From: Eshraghiella crossota
GTDB taxonomy: Bacteria > Bacillota > Clostridia > Lachnospirales > Lachnospiraceae
DNA: 64,000 bases
Reading direction: 5' to 3'
NCBI RefSeq assembly: GCF_025148445.1
Contig: NZ_CP102270.1
Coordinates: 496,001-560,000 of the forward strand
The position numbers and the translations under genes were made by a program. The notes below the pieces were generated by a model. That model did no database searches, was not told the origin of the DNA, and worked only from the letters and a program-made list of their open reading frames with translations. Of this stretch, positions 28,180 to 38,545 are shown in pieces. Within the stretch, counting starts at the first letter, position 1, and every line of letters begins with the position of its first letter.

Positions 28180-31100
28180 ATGTCATTTACACATTTACAT
28201 GTACATACGGAATACAGCCTTCTTGACGGCTCGGGAAAAATTGAAGAAATAACAGCAAGGGCAAAAGAACTTGGAATGGACAGCCTTGCCATAACGGACC
28301 ACGGTGTAATGTATGGTGTGATTGATTTTTACAGGGCAGCCCGTAATGTGGGAATCAAGCCGATTCTTGGCTGCGAGGTATATGTAGCACCGGGTTCCCG
28401 TTTTGAAAAAGAACCGGGAATAAGTGATGACAGATATTACCATTTGATTTTACTTGCAGAAAACAATACCGGATATGCTAACCTTATGAAAATTGTGTCT
28501 AAAGGTTTTGTTGACGGTTTTTATTATAAACCCAGAGTGGATTATGAAGTCCTTGAGGAGTATTCCGAGGGAATAATATGCTTAAGCGCATGCCTTGCAG
28601 GAGAGGTGCAGAAGCTTCTTGCAAGAAATCTTTATGAAGAAGCCTGTAAAGCAGCACTTAAATATGAAGCAATATTTGGAAAAGGCAATTATTTCCTTGA
28701 ATTACAGGACCACGGAATACCCACACAGAAGTTGGTTAACAGGCTTCTTGTCAGAATGAGCAGGGAACTTAATATTGAGCTTGTTGCTACCAATGACGTC
28801 CATTATACCTATGAGGATGATGCGGAGGCTCATGATATACTTCTTTGCATTCAGACAGGCAAAAAAGTCAATGACGAGGACAGAATGAGATATGAGGGAG
28901 GACAGTATTATCTTAAATCTGAAGAAGAGATGAGGGAACTGTTTTCTTATGCTCCGCAGGCTCTTGATAATACACATAAGATTGCAAAACGCTGTAATGT
29001 CGAGATAGAATTCGGCGTAACAAAACTCCCTAAATATGATGTCCCTGAGGGCTTTACTTCAGAATCTTATCTTGAACATCTTTGTATGGAGGGACTTGTA
29101 AAAAGATACGGAGAACGCGCCGCAGAACTTGAAGAAAGACTTGATTATGAATTATCGGTAATCAAAAAAATGGGTTATGTGGATTATTTCCTTATCGTAT
29201 GGGATTTTATTAACTATGCAAAAAGCAATGGCATAGCAGTAGGACCGGGGCGAGGCTCGGCAGCAGGTTCCATTGTTGCATACTGCCTTGAAATAACAGA
29301 TATTGACCCTATAAAATATAATCTTATTTTTGAGAGATTTCTCAATCCTGAACGTGTTTCAATGCCGGATATTGATATTGACTTCTGCTATGAAAGACGA
29401 CCGGAAGTTATAGATTATGTAATGAAAAAATACGGAAAAGACCGTGTAGTACAGATAGTAACGTTTGGTACCCTGGCTGCAAAAGGAGTTATCAAAGACG
29501 TTGGACGTGTTCTTGATATGCCGTATTCAGTAACTGACAGCCTTTCAAAGATGATACCTAACGAAATAGGTATGACCCTTGACAAAGCACTTAACGCCAA
29601 CAATGAGTTCAGGACACGCTATGAAACGGAACCGGAAGTAAAATATCTTATAGATATATGCAAAAGACTGGAAGGACTGCCACGACACACATCAATGCAT
29701 GCAGCAGGTGTTGTAATCGGTTCGAGGCCGCTTGACGAATTTGTACCATTATCAAGAGCCTCAGACGGAACCATAACAACCCAGTTTACAATGACAACAA
29801 TCGAAGAACTGGGATTACTTAAAATGGATTTTCTGGGACTTAGGACACTTACGGTAATCCAGGATGCCGAAAGACTTATCAATAAGCGTGGAGATGTGTC
29901 ATTTGATATAAGTAAAATAGATTACAATGATAGAAATGTCCTTGAAATGATAGGACAAGGTAAGACAGAGGGCGTGTTCCAGCTTGAAAGTACGGGAATG
30001 AAAAACTTTATGAAGGAGCTTAAGCCAGACGGAATAGAAGACCTTATTGCCGGTATTTCCCTTTATCGTCCGGGACCTATGGACTTTATACCACAGTATA
30101 TTGCCGGCAAAAATGATAAGACCTCAATAACTTACGCCTGTAAAGAACTTGAACCCATCTTAAAGGAAACCTACGGATGTATTGTATATCAGGAACAGGT
30201 TATGCAGATAGTAAGGGATCTGGCCGGGTATACGCTTGGCCGGAGTGATCTTGTAAGAAGAGCAATGTCCAAGAAAAAACAGGCGGTAATGGAAAAAGAG
30301 CGTCATAATTTTATATACGGAAATGAAGAAGAAAATGTTGCAGGCTGTATTGCAAAAGGAATAGATGAGAGTGTGGCTTCCCATATTTACGATACTATGA
30401 TGGATTTTGCAAAATATGCTTTCAACAAGTCACATGCAGCATGTTATGCCTTTGTAGCATTCCGTACAGCTTATCTTAAATATTATTATCCTGTTGAATT
30501 TATGGCAGCACTTATGACAAGCGTGCTTGATAATACAACAAAAGTTGCACAATATATCGTAACCTGCCGCAATATGGGAATAGAAATTCTTCCGCCGGAT
30601 ATTAATGAAGGTGAGGGAACTTTTACCGCAGCTTCGGATTCAAGCATCAGATACGGACTTTCGGCGATAAAGAGTCTCGGAAGACCGGTAATAGAAGCTA
30701 TTGTTGAAGAACGTGCAAACGGCGGCAGATTTAAAGATATTAAGGATTTTATATCAAGGCTTTCGGGAAAAGAAGTTAATAAACGAACCGTGGAAAGTTT
30801 TATCAAATCGGGAGCGTTTGACAGTTTCGGACTGACGCGTAAACAGATGATGCTCGTATATGGTGACATTATGGACAAGGTCAGCTCCGAGCGAAAAACC
30901 GAGATTTCAGGGCAGATGTCGCTTTTTGATATGTTTGCACCTGATGAGAAACCTGATGAAATAACAATTCCTGATGTAGGCGAATATACAAAGAGTGAAC
31001 TTTTAGCAATGGAAAAAGAAGTGCTTGGTATATACGCCAGCGGACATCCCCTTGATGAGTATGAAGGACTTCTGAATAAAAATGTAACCTGTACCACAGC

Positions 31101-31647
31101 GGATTTCATTCCGGATGATGAGACCGGAATGCCAAAGGTAAATGATGACGAACGTGTTATTGTAGGTGGCATGATTGCCGAGTGCAGTGTAAAAAACACA
31201 CGCCAAGGGCAGAATATGGCTTTTCTTAAATTGGAAGACCGGGTCGGAACCGTTGAGGTTATTGTTTTTCCAAAAGTATACAGGGATAACAGAAAATATA
31301 TTGAGGCCGACGATAAAGTGTTTGTAAAAGGACATGTCAAAGTGGATGAAGAAACAGGCGGCAAAGTAATATGTGACAGTATAATTCCTTTTTCACAGAT
31401 ACCGAAGGAATGTTGGATAAAATTTCCGGATAAAGAAAGTTATCTTGCAAAAGAACAGGAATTGTATGCTATAATTAATACATCTGACGGAAATGACCGT
31501 GTTATAGTATATCTTGAGAAAGAAAAGGCAGTTAAGAAAATGCCTCTTTCCATGACAATAAAGGCGGATTCGGCAATGATTGGCAGACTCATGGAATTAT
31601 CCGGTGAAAAAAATGTCAAAGTTGTTGAAAAATCTATTGAAAAATAA
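28180..31647 (+). CDS. dnaE: DNA polymerase III subunit alpha (DnaE)
   Basis: A 1,155-residue replicative polymerase. The N-terminal PHP domain begins FTHLHVHTEYSLLDGSGK. The C-family polymerase core shows the catalytic aspartates in MPDIDIDFCYERRPE and the upstream GPGRGSAAGS. A tandem helix-hairpin-helix and a C-terminal OB fold (VIVGGMIAECSVKNTRQG) follow. Length is normal for DnaE1/DnaE3-type enzymes. The ATG at 28180 follows GGAGG by 5 bp; an in-frame ATG at 28135 lies inside the terminator and is rejected. Confidence 0.97.
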   Translation: MSFTHLHVHTEYSLLDGSGKIEEITARAKELGMDSLAITDHGVMYGVIDFYRAARNVGIKPILGCEVYVAPGSRFEKEPGISDDRYYHLILLAENNTGYANLMKIVSKGFVDGFYYKPRVDYEVLEEYSEGIICLSACLAGEVQKLLARNLYEEACKAALKYEAIFGKGNYFLELQDHGIPTQKLVNRLLVRMSRELNIELVATNDVHYTYEDDAEAHDILLCIQTGKKVNDEDRMRYEGGQYYLKSEEEMRELFSYAPQALDNTHKIAKRCNVEIEFGVTKLPKYDVPEGFTSESYLEHLCMEGLVKRYGERAAELEERLDYELSVIKKMGYVDYFLIVWDFINYAKSNGIAVGPGRGSAAGSIVAYCLEITDIDPIKYNLIFERFLNPERVSMPDIDIDFCYERRPEVIDYVMKKYGKDRVVQIVTFGTLAAKGVIKDVGRVLDMPYSVTDSLSKMIPNEIGMTLDKALNANNEFRTRYETEPEVKYLIDICKRLEGLPRHTSMHAAGVVIGSRPLDEFVPLSRASDGTITTQFTMTTIEELGLLKMDFLGLRTLTVIQDAERLINKRGDVSFDISKIDYNDRNVLEMIGQGKTEGVFQLESTGMKNFMKELKPDGIEDLIAGISLYRPGPMDFIPQYIAGKNDKTSITYACKELEPILKETYGCIVYQEQVMQIVRDLAGYTLGRSDLVRRAMSKKKQAVMEKERHNFIYGNEEENVAGCIAKGIDESVASHIYDTMMDFAKYAFNKSHAACYAFVAFRTAYLKYYYPVEFMAALMTSVLDNTTKVAQYIVTCRNMGIEILPPDINEGEGTFTAASDSSIRYGLSAIKSLGRPVIEAIVEERANGGRFKDIKDFISRLSGKEVNKRTVESFIKSGAFDSFGLTRKQMMLVYGDIMDKVSSERKTEISGQMSLFDMFAPDEKPDEITIPDVGEYTKSELLAMEKEVLGIYASGHPLDEYEGLLNKNVTCTTADFIPDDETGMPKVNDDERVIVGGMIAECSVKNTRQGQNMAFLKLEDRVGTVEVIVFPKVYRDNRKYIEADDKVFVKGHVKVDEETGGKVICDSIIPFSQIPKECWIKFPDKESYLAKEQELYAIINTSDGNDRVIVYLEKEKAVKKMPLSMTIKADSAMIGRLMELSGEKNVKVVEKSIEK

Positions 31648-31665
31648 CTGAAAGTAGAATAAAAT
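31637..31665 (+). promoter_or_regulatory. pfkA promoter
   Basis: TTGAAA (31637-31642), a 17-bp spacer and TAAAAT (31660-31665) precede pfkA; the -35 box overlaps the end of dnaE. Confidence 0.55.
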
Positions 31666-31697
31666 TACAATAATTATTACATTGGAGGTAGAAAAAG

Positions 31698-32672
31698 ATG
31701 GCAAATGCAGTTAAGACTATCGGAGTTCTTACAAGTGGTGGAGATGCACCTGGAATGAATGCAGCTACCCGTGCAGTTGTTAGAACTGCTTTAGCAAAAG
31801 GAATTAACGTAAAAGGAATTTTAAAAGGTTATAATGGTCTTCTTAACGAAGAGATTATTGATATGGACGCTACAAGCGTATCAGATACAATTGACAGAGG
31901 TGGTACAATCCTCTATACAGCAAGATGTCTCGAATTTGTAGATCCTGAATATCAGAAGAAGGGTGCAGACATCTGTAAGAAACACGGCATTGACGGACTT
32001 GTTGTTATCGGTGGTGACGGTTCATTTAAGGGTGCACAGAAGTTATCCGCACTCGGTGTCAATACAATCGGTGTTCCCGGAACAATCGACCTTGATATTG
32101 CATGTACGGATTACACAATCGGTTTTGATACAGCAATTAATACAGCAATGTCAGCAATTGACAAGATAAGAGATACTTCAACTTCGCATGAGAGATGCTC
32201 AATCATTGAAGTTATGGGAAGAAATGCAGGCCATATCGCATTATGGTGTGGTATTGCTAATGGTGCCGAAGATATTCTTATTCCTGGCAAGTATGATTTT
32301 AACGAAGAGAAGATTATCGAAAAGATAATTGAGAATAAGAAAAAAGGCAAAAAACATTATATTATTGTTAATGCAGAAGGTGTCGGACATTCATCATCTA
32401 TGGCTAAGAGAATTGAAGAAGCTACAGGCATTGAGACAAGAGCAACAATCCTCGGACATATGCAGCGTGGCGGCAGCCCTTCATGTAAGGACCGTGTATA
32501 TGCATCAATGATGGGCTCAATGGCAGTTGACCTCCTTGCGGAAGGAAAGACCAACAGAGTTGTAGCATATAAGAATGGCGAATTTGTAGATTATGACATT
32601 GACGAAGCTCTTGCAATGACTAAGGATGTTGATGCACATATGTATGAAGTAAGCAAATTACTTTGCAGATAG
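31698..32672 (+). CDS. pfkA: ATP-dependent 6-phosphofructokinase
   Basis: A 324-residue phosphofructokinase of glycolysis. The N-terminal GGDAPGMNAATRA, the ATP-site GGDGS and PGTID mark the ATP type rather than the pyrophosphate type. The catalytic loop reads TIDLDIACTD, keeping both aspartates but with leucine where most homologues have asparagine (TIDND). The fructose-6-phosphate region EVMGRNAGHIA is present. TTGGAGG precedes the ATG. Confidence 0.96.
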   Translation: MANAVKTIGVLTSGGDAPGMNAATRAVVRTALAKGINVKGILKGYNGLLNEEIIDMDATSVSDTIDRGGTILYTARCLEFVDPEYQKKGADICKKHGIDGLVVIGGDGSFKGAQKLSALGVNTIGVPGTIDLDIACTDYTIGFDTAINTAMSAIDKIRDTSTSHERCSIIEVMGRNAGHIALWCGIANGAEDILIPGKYDFNEEKIIEKIIENKKKGKKHYIIVNAEGVGHSSSMAKRIEEATGIETRATILGHMQRGGSPSCKDRVYASMMGSMAVDLLAEGKTNRVVAYKNGEFVDYDIDEALAMTKDVDAHMYEVSKLLCR

Positions 32673-32681
32673 GAATTTATA

Positions 32682-33461
32682 TTGATTACAAGTACAGGTA
32701 ATTCACAAATTAAAGATGTTATGAATTTAATCAAAAAGTCCGGGGTACGAAAGGAACGCGGACTTTTTGTTATTGAAGGAATAAGGATGTTTGTGGAGAT
32801 TCCTAAAGACAGAATTGTTAAAATATATGCGTCAGAGAGCTTCGCGTATGATAACAAGGAAATGCTTTGTGATTACCGATATGAGATAGTAGCGGATAAT
32901 GTTTTTAAAATGATGTCTGATACGAAAACCCCACAGGGAATATTGGCAGTTGTTAAAATGCTTGAATATGATATAGAGGATTTGTTCAAAAAAGACAAAG
33001 TACCTATGCTTGTAGTTCTGGAAAACATACAGGACCCCGGTAATCTGGGAACAATTATAAGAACAGCAGAGGGTGCGGGTGCTACAGGCATAATTATGTC
33101 GGATAAGACCGTTGACATATATAATCCCAAAACAATACGTTCAACAATGGGTTCGCTTTTCAGAATGCCGTTTGTGTATTCAGAAGATGTTGTAGCAGCC
33201 ATCCATAGTTTAAAACAGCAGAATATAAAAGTATTCGCCGCACACCTTGAAGGCAGGAATTATTATTACGAAGAAGATATGAAGGTGCCGATGGCTGTTT
33301 TGATTGGTAATGAAGGAAACGGGCTTACAGAGGAACTTTCAAAGGAAGCAGACGTAAGAATCAAAATACCTATGGAAGGTAAACTTGAATCATTAAATGC
33401 AGCGGTTTCCACGGCGGTTATCCTGTATGAAGCAATGAGACAAAGGCATATTCAACCGTAA
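32682..33461 (+). CDS. TrmH-family (SPOUT) RNA 2'-O-methyltransferase
   Basis: A 259-residue SpoU/TrmH-type methyltransferase. An N-terminal RNA-binding substrate domain (residues 1-100) is followed by the trefoil-knot domain. Its three motifs are NIQDPGNLGTIIRTAEGAG, IGNEGNGL and IPMEGKLESLNAAVS. It probably methylates ribose in rRNA. The start is TTG at 32682, about 6 bp after AGGAA and 10 bp after the pfkA stop; no ATG fits the conserved N-terminus. Confidence 0.92.
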   Translation: MITSTGNSQIKDVMNLIKKSGVRKERGLFVIEGIRMFVEIPKDRIVKIYASESFAYDNKEMLCDYRYEIVADNVFKMMSDTKTPQGILAVVKMLEYDIEDLFKKDKVPMLVVLENIQDPGNLGTIIRTAEGAGATGIIMSDKTVDIYNPKTIRSTMGSLFRMPFVYSEDVVAAIHSLKQQNIKVFAAHLEGRNYYYEEDMKVPMAVLIGNEGNGLTEELSKEADVRIKIPMEGKLESLNAAVSTAVILYEAMRQRHIQP

Positions 33462-33463
33462 AT

Positions 33464-33492
33464 TTGACATTTATGGTATAGTCTGATAAAAT
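33464..33492 (+). promoter_or_regulatory. Promoter of the cell-wall hydrolase gene
   Basis: TTGACA (33464-33469), a 17-bp spacer and TAAAAT (33487-33492): a near-consensus promoter about 45 bp ahead of the start codon. Confidence 0.7.
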
Positions 33493-33539
33493 GTATCTGT
33501 TTATGTAACAAATTTGTAACAATTACAATGGAGGTTATC

Positions 33540-34787
33540 ATGAAATCAAAATCAAGAAAGACGGCTGTTCTTTCGGTAATAATTTTACTGTTAATAATGC
33601 AGCTGGCATTCCTTAATGAGAGAAAACATGAAGACAATAAAACAAGCATACAGTTAGCAGAACGCAATGTGCAGGACACATCTGTCAGCGATAAAGATGC
33701 AGCATACACAGAAGAAATTATTTCCACAGAACTTAATGTGGTATACCGCAACACATCATCTTTAAAAGACATTTCCCAGGAAATGGAAGAAAGTAAAGTA
33801 AAATCGTCATATGATAATAAAGTAGTATCATATACTCTTGAAGAACTTATAATTTACTCCGAACCGGATCTTAAATCAGAACCTGTAGGAATTATGTATT
33901 CCGGAAGTGAGGCCGATGTCCTTGAACGGGGAGAAGAATGGAGTAAGATACAGTCAGGTAAAGTAACCGGCTATATACGTAATGTAGACGTTCTTTTTGA
34001 CAGTGAGGCAGAGGTTATTGCCTCAGTAATCGGTAATAAGCAGGCTAAAGTTAATGCGGATATGATTAATGTATATGCAGAAGCAGACGATTCAGCAGCA
34101 GTTATTTCAACTCTTGAAAAAGGAGCGGAGATAGATGCTTATGAGGAGAATGGAAATTATACCCTGATATCATGTGATAATGGCTTTGGCTATATAAGTA
34201 ATGATTCATTTGATGTAAGTTATAATCTTTCAAAAGCAGTATCAATGGCTGAAATAGAAGCCATCAAGGAAGAGGAAAGAGCCGAAGCAGCAAGAAAAGC
34301 TGCAGAAGAAGCGGCAGCACAGGCAGCGGCGGCACAGGCAACAGCGGCACAGAATGCCATTAAGCAGCAGACAACCACAAGAGGAGCTTACACTGTATCT
34401 GCAGAGGAACTGCATTTACTCGCAGCTATTATATACTGGGAGTCAGGCTGGGAACCTTCAGAAGGACAGCTTGCAGTAGCCAATGTTGTTCTTAACCGTG
34501 TATTTTCATCGAGATTTTCACAGAATACGATTACTTCTGTTGTGTATGCACCGGGTCAGTTCTCAGGTGTAAGTGAAAACGGAGTTCCATCCGCAAGATT
34601 CCAGGCAGTCCTCAATAAGAGCAACGAGGAACTTAATTTAAGAGGCTGTTATGATTCGGCATTGAAAGCACTTGCCGGTGAAAATAATATCGGTGATCTC
34701 TTGTTCTTCATTAATGTAAAAAAAGCTGATTTTACAAAATATAAAGGATATACAATCGTTAATAACCATTGTTTCTACACATATTAA
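33540..34787 (+). CDS. SH3-domain cell-wall hydrolase (SleB/CwlJ type)
   Basis: A 415-residue exported or membrane-anchored peptidoglycan hydrolase. A hydrophobic signal/anchor helix spans residues 8-24. Two bacterial SH3-like domains follow (about 95-145 and 160-220), then an Ala/Glu-rich coiled linker (235-275). The C-terminal hydrolase domain has AIIYWESGWEP with the likely catalytic glutamate, QLAVANVVLNRV and YAPGQFSG. Members of this family cut cortex or vegetative peptidoglycan. ATG 33540 is chosen for GGAGG at 33530-33534. Confidence 0.9.
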   Translation: MKSKSRKTAVLSVIILLLIMQLAFLNERKHEDNKTSIQLAERNVQDTSVSDKDAAYTEEIISTELNVVYRNTSSLKDISQEMEESKVKSSYDNKVVSYTLEELIIYSEPDLKSEPVGIMYSGSEADVLERGEEWSKIQSGKVTGYIRNVDVLFDSEAEVIASVIGNKQAKVNADMINVYAEADDSAAVISTLEKGAEIDAYEENGNYTLISCDNGFGYISNDSFDVSYNLSKAVSMAEIEAIKEEERAEAARKAAEEAAAQAAAAQATAAQNAIKQQTTTRGAYTVSAEELHLLAAIIYWESGWEPSEGQLAVANVVLNRVFSSRFSQNTITSVVYAPGQFSGVSENGVPSARFQAVLNKSNEELNLRGCYDSALKALAGENNIGDLLFFINVKKADFTKYKGYTIVNNHCFYTY

Positions 34788-34807
34788 AATGACTGGAGGT
34801 GTGGCAT

Positions 34808-35236
34808 ATGGAATATATTATTTATGGCTGGCTGGGTGCACTTATCCTGTTTCTGGTTATTGAGATAGCAACCACAAGCCTTACAACTATATGGTTTGCA
34901 GGAGGCACAGTAGTTGCTTTAATACTCAATTTGTGCAAGGCACCTTTTGCAGCACAGGCGGTTAGCTTTTTCGTTATATCACTGGCACTTCTTATTCTTG
35001 CCCGTCCTGTACTTGATAAGGCAATGAAAAAGAACCATGTTAAGACGAATATTGACAGTCTTATCGGAGAAAAAGCCAAAGTAACCGAAAAAATCAACAA
35101 TATTGATGAGACCGGAGCCGTATTTATAAACGGACTTACCTGGACAGCAAGGTCAAAAGACAGCAATAAGATAATTGAACCGGGTGAAGTGGTTGAAATT
35201 AAAGCCGTTTCAGGCGTAAAATTAATAGTACAATAA
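34808..35236 (+). CDS. NfeD-family membrane protein
   Basis: A 142-residue protein with two or three N-terminal helices (residues about 5-80) and a C-terminal OB-fold domain (LIGEKAKVTEKI...VEIKAVSGVKLIV). NfeD proteins pair with SPFH-domain proteins in membrane microdomain assemblies, and the SPFH gene follows after 21 bp. ATG 34808 has GGAGG at 34795-34799; an upstream GTG at 34799 is inside that site. Confidence 0.92.
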   Translation: MEYIIYGWLGALILFLVIEIATTSLTTIWFAGGTVVALILNLCKAPFAAQAVSFFVISLALLILARPVLDKAMKKNHVKTNIDSLIGEKAKVTEKINNIDETGAVFINGLTWTARSKDSNKIIEPGEVVEIKAVSGVKLIVQ

Positions 35237-35257
35237 AACAAAAAGGGAGACAAAAAA

Positions 35258-36217
35258 ATGACATTATTAGAATCAACAGTATCTGCAGGAGCGGTAACCA
35301 CTATTATCGTTGCAATAGTTTTATTAATAATTATTGCATCGTGCATCAGAATTGTACCACAGGCACATGCGGTAATTCTTGAAAGACTTGGAGCTTATAA
35401 AAGAACATGGGGTGTAGGTATCCACCTTAAAGCACCTTTCATTGACCGCCCTACAGCAAGAATGAGCCTTAAGGAACAGGTAGTAGATTTCGCACCACAG
35501 CCTGTTATCACAAAGGATAACGTAACAATGAGAATTGATACGGTAGTATTTTTCCAGATAACAGACCCTAAGCTTTACGCATACGGTGTTGAACATCCTA
35601 TTATGGCTATTGAGAACCTTACAGCTACAACACTCCGTAATATAATCGGTGAGCTGGAATTAGACCAGACACTCACATCAAGAGAAATCATCAATACCAA
35701 GATGAGACTTGCCCTTGATACAGCAACAGACCCATGGGGAATCAAAGTCAACCGAGTTGAACTTAAGAATATCATACCACCGGCAGAAATCCAGAATGCC
35801 ATGGAAAAACAGATGAAGGCAGAACGTGAACGTCGTGAGATGGAAACAAGAGCTGAAGGTGAAAAGAAAGCCAATATTACCGTAGCAGAAGGTAAGAAGC
35901 AGTCAGCAATCCTTGAAGCAGAAGCAGAGAAGCAGTCAGCAATCTTAAGAGCTGAGGCTAAGAAGGAAGCTACAATCCGTGAAGCTGAAGGTCAGGCTGA
36001 AGCAATCAGAGCCGTACAGATGGCTAATGCAGAAGGTATTAAGTATATCCGTGAAGCAGGTGCAGATGAAGCTGTTATCACATTAAAGAGCCTTGAAGCA
36101 TTTGCTAAGGCAGCAGACGGAAAAGCAACGAAGATTATAATTCCATCTGAGATACAGTCAATTGCAGGACTTGTTAAGTCGGTTGTTGAAATCGGCAAGA
36201 ACGAAGAGACAAAATAA
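35258..36217 (+). CDS. SPFH/Band 7 (stomatin-like, QmcA type) protein
   Basis: A 319-residue protein with one N-terminal membrane helix (about residues 10-28) and an SPFH domain ([17 protein letters not shown] through [12 protein letters not shown]). A long Glu/Lys/Ala coiled coil (residues 185-260) with repeated [15 protein letters not shown]-like units follows. Such proteins form oligomeric rings that organise membranes and often control FtsH-type proteases. It sits in an nfeD-SPFH pair, the usual partnership. Confidence 0.93.
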   Translation: MTLLESTVSAGAVTTIIVAIVLLIIIASCIRIVPQAHAVILERLGAYKRTWGVGIHLKAPFIDRPTARMSLKEQVVDFAPQPVITKDNVTMRIDTVVFFQITDPKLYAYGVEHPIMAIENLTATTLRNIIGELELDQTLTSREIINTKMRLALDTATDPWGIKVNRVELKNIIPPAEIQNAMEKQMKAERERREMETRAEGEKKANITVAEGKKQSAILEAEAEKQSAILRAEAKKEATIREAEGQAEAIRAVQMANAEGIKYIREAGADEAVITLKSLEAFAKAADGKATKIIIPSEIQSIAGLVKSVVEIGKNEETK

Positions 36218-36230
36218 AGAAGGTAACATT

Positions 36231-37217
36231 ATGAACTTAAAAGGACGTAATTTTTTGACACTTAAGGACTTTACACCGGAAGAGATACTTTATATGGTTG
36301 ACCTTGCGGCAGAACTTAAGGATAAGAAGAAAAAGGGCATACTTACAACAGATATGCATGCAGGCAAAAACATTGCACTCATATTTGAAAAGACAAGTAC
36401 AAGAACCAGATGCTCTTTTGAAGTGGCAGCACATGACCTCGGAATGGGAACAACGTATCTTGATCCATCAGGTTCGCAGATTGGTAAAAAAGAAAGCATT
36501 GCCGATACAGCAAGAGTCCTTGGAAGAATGTTTGACGGTATTGAATATCGTGGTTTCGGACAGGAAATCGTGGAAGAACTTGCAAAATATGCAGGAGTTC
36601 CTGTGTGGAACGGTCTTACCAACGAATACCATCCTACACAGATGTTAGCAGATGTACTTACAATTAAAGAGAAACTTGGCAGAATAAAAGGCGTTAAGCT
36701 TACATATATGGGTGATGCAAGATACAATATGGGTAATTCACTCATGATAGTAAGTGCGAAACTTGGTATGCACTTTACGGCATGCACATCCAGAAATTAT
36801 TTTCCTGATGAGGCACTTGTTAAAGAATGTAAAGAGATTGCGGCCAAGACAGGCGGAACAATAACACTTACAGATGATGTTGATGCAGGAACAAAGGATG
36901 CCGATGTAATCTACACCGATGTCTGGGTATCAATGGGTGAACCTGATGAAGTATGGGCAGAAAGAATTAAAGAGCTTTCGCCATATCAGGTTAATAAGAA
37001 AGCAATGGACAATGCTTCAAAGGATGCGATTTTTATGCACTGTCTTCCGGCCTTTCATGACCTTAAGACTAAGGTTGGCAAGGAAGTATATGAAAAATTC
37101 GGCCTTTCCGAACTTGAGGTAACTGATGAAGTGTTTGAATCGCCACAATCAGTTGTTTTTGATGAAGCAGAGAACAGAATGCATACTATTAAAGCCGTGA
37201 TGGTTGCAACATTATAG
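36231..37217 (+). CDS. argF: Ornithine carbamoyltransferase
   Basis: A 328-residue enzyme that makes citrulline from ornithine and carbamoyl phosphate. The carbamoyl-phosphate motif is STRTRCSFE near residue 57; [23 protein letters not shown] and the ornithine-site MHCLPAFHD follow. It starts 13 bp after the SPFH gene; AAGAAGGT is the ribosome site, and the in-frame ATG at 36162 inside the SPFH gene is rejected. No other arginine gene is in view, so it is an isolated member of the pathway. Confidence 0.97.
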   Translation: MNLKGRNFLTLKDFTPEEILYMVDLAAELKDKKKKGILTTDMHAGKNIALIFEKTSTRTRCSFEVAAHDLGMGTTYLDPSGSQIGKKESIADTARVLGRMFDGIEYRGFGQEIVEELAKYAGVPVWNGLTNEYHPTQMLADVLTIKEKLGRIKGVKLTYMGDARYNMGNSLMIVSAKLGMHFTACTSRNYFPDEALVKECKEIAAKTGGTITLTDDVDAGTKDADVIYTDVWVSMGEPDEVWAERIKELSPYQVNKKAMDNASKDAIFMHCLPAFHDLKTKVGKEVYEKFGLSELEVTDEVFESPQSVVFDEAENRMHTIKAVMVATL

Positions 37218-37260
37218 TTTTTATAGTAAAATGCGAGGGTAGGAAGAGAGGTTACCCTTA

Positions 37261-37548
37261 ATGCGTTCAGGTAAAAATAATTTTCAGAAAGTTGTGCGTC
37301 TTATAATAGACGTGTTAAATGTAATATTTGGCATTGCGGCAATTGTGCTTACCGTTTTTGTATTTATTAATACCGGTAAGAATAAATGGATGTTCCATAT
37401 TATTTTTTCAATAGGCGGACTTATGAACATGATGACCGGAATTAAATACCTTATGACCGACAGAAAGGTTTCAGGAATCATTTCGGAAGTAGTAGCAGTT
37501 ATACTTTTTGTAGTTGCTTACGTAAGTTATCTTGCCATAGGAGGTTGA
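37261..37548 (+). CDS. Small membrane protein, unknown function
   Basis: A 95-residue hydrophobic protein with about three transmembrane helices (residues 14-36, 44-62, 70-92) and a short basic N-terminus. No family is recognised. It lies between argF and birA, ends 4 bp before birA and has AGAGAGG upstream, so it is probably cotranscribed with birA. Confidence 0.7.
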   Translation: MRSGKNNFQKVVRLIIDVLNVIFGIAAIVLTVFVFINTGKNKWMFHIIFSIGGLMNMMTGIKYLMTDRKVSGIISEVVAVILFVVAYVSYLAIGG

Positions 37549-37552
37549 GAAG

Positions 37553-38533
37553 ATGAGAGAACATGTGCTTGCAATGCTTAAAGAAAGCGATGATTTTGTA
37601 TCAGGACAGGAACTTTGCGGAAAACTATCCGTTTCAAGGACTGCGATATGGAAGGCAATTAATTCTCTTAAAGAAGCCGGATATGTCATAGAAGCAGTCA
37701 GGAACAGGGGCTACCGGCTTGTTTCCTGTCCTGATGTTTTGTTATCTGATGAGATACAAAGCCGGCTTGAGACAAAATGGTTTGGAAGAAAGATATCATA
37801 TTTTGATGTGATTGATTCAACGAACAGCGAGATAAAAAGGCAGGCTGAAAAAGAATTTATTCCGGGGATGCTTGCAATAGCGGAGAAACAGACACTTGGA
37901 AGAGGCCGTAAGGAAAGACATTGGGAATCTCCGGCAAAGACGGGAATATGGATGTCTTTTGCCGTAAAGCCTGATTTACCACCATATAAGGCGTCAATGA
38001 TTACACTTGTTACAGCTCTTGCCGTGGCTAAAGCAATTAAGGATGTCACCGGCCTTAATACGGAGATAAAGTGGCCTAATGATATTGTAATAGGAAGCCG
38101 CAAGGTGGTTGGAATTTTAACGGAAATGAGTGCTGAAATGACCACAATCAATTATGTGGTTATAGGAATTGGAATTAACGTTAATATGGAATCTTTTCCG
38201 GCAGAACTTGAGGATAAGGCAACGTCACTTTATATTGCAGGCGGAACTAAAGTAAGAAGAAGCAGTATTGTTGCAAAGTTTGGCAAATATTTTGAAAAAT
38301 ATTATGAAATCTTTTGTAAGGATGGCAATTTGTCCGGAATAAAAGACGAGTATGAGAAGCTCTTGGTAAACCGGAATAAAGAAGTCTACATAATAGAAGG
38401 AGACAGCCGTATCAAACGTGTTGCAATCGGTATTGACACGGATGGGGAACTTCTTGTAAAGGACGATAATGGTAATATAGAAAAAATAATGGCGGGGGAA
38501 GTTTCAATAAGAGGCATTTATGGCTATGTTTAG
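37553..38533 (+). CDS. birA: Biotin-protein ligase/biotin operon repressor
   Basis: A 326-residue bifunctional BirA. An N-terminal winged helix (residues 1-62: GQELCGKLSVSRTAIWKAIN) binds DNA. The ligase domain has GRGRKERHWESPAKTG and KWPNDIVIGSRKVVGILTE, and a C-terminal SH3-like domain follows. It attaches biotin to carboxylase carrier proteins and can repress biotin uptake genes. AGGAGG lies just before the ATG, at the end of the small membrane-protein gene. Confidence 0.97.
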   Translation: MREHVLAMLKESDDFVSGQELCGKLSVSRTAIWKAINSLKEAGYVIEAVRNRGYRLVSCPDVLLSDEIQSRLETKWFGRKISYFDVIDSTNSEIKRQAEKEFIPGMLAIAEKQTLGRGRKERHWESPAKTGIWMSFAVKPDLPPYKASMITLVTALAVAKAIKDVTGLNTEIKWPNDIVIGSRKVVGILTEMSAEMTTINYVVIGIGINVNMESFPAELEDKATSLYIAGGTKVRRSSIVAKFGKYFEKYYEIFCKDGNLSGIKDEYEKLLVNRNKEVYIIEGDSRIKRVAIGIDTDGELLVKDDNGNIEKIMAGEVSIRGIYGYV

Positions 38534-38545
38534 GAGAATTGTTGA

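Noticed and set aside
30486-31364. 292-codon open frame on the minus strand inside dnaE
   Set aside because: Ser/Thr-rich composition typical of antisense shadow; the plus strand encodes an unbroken DnaE.
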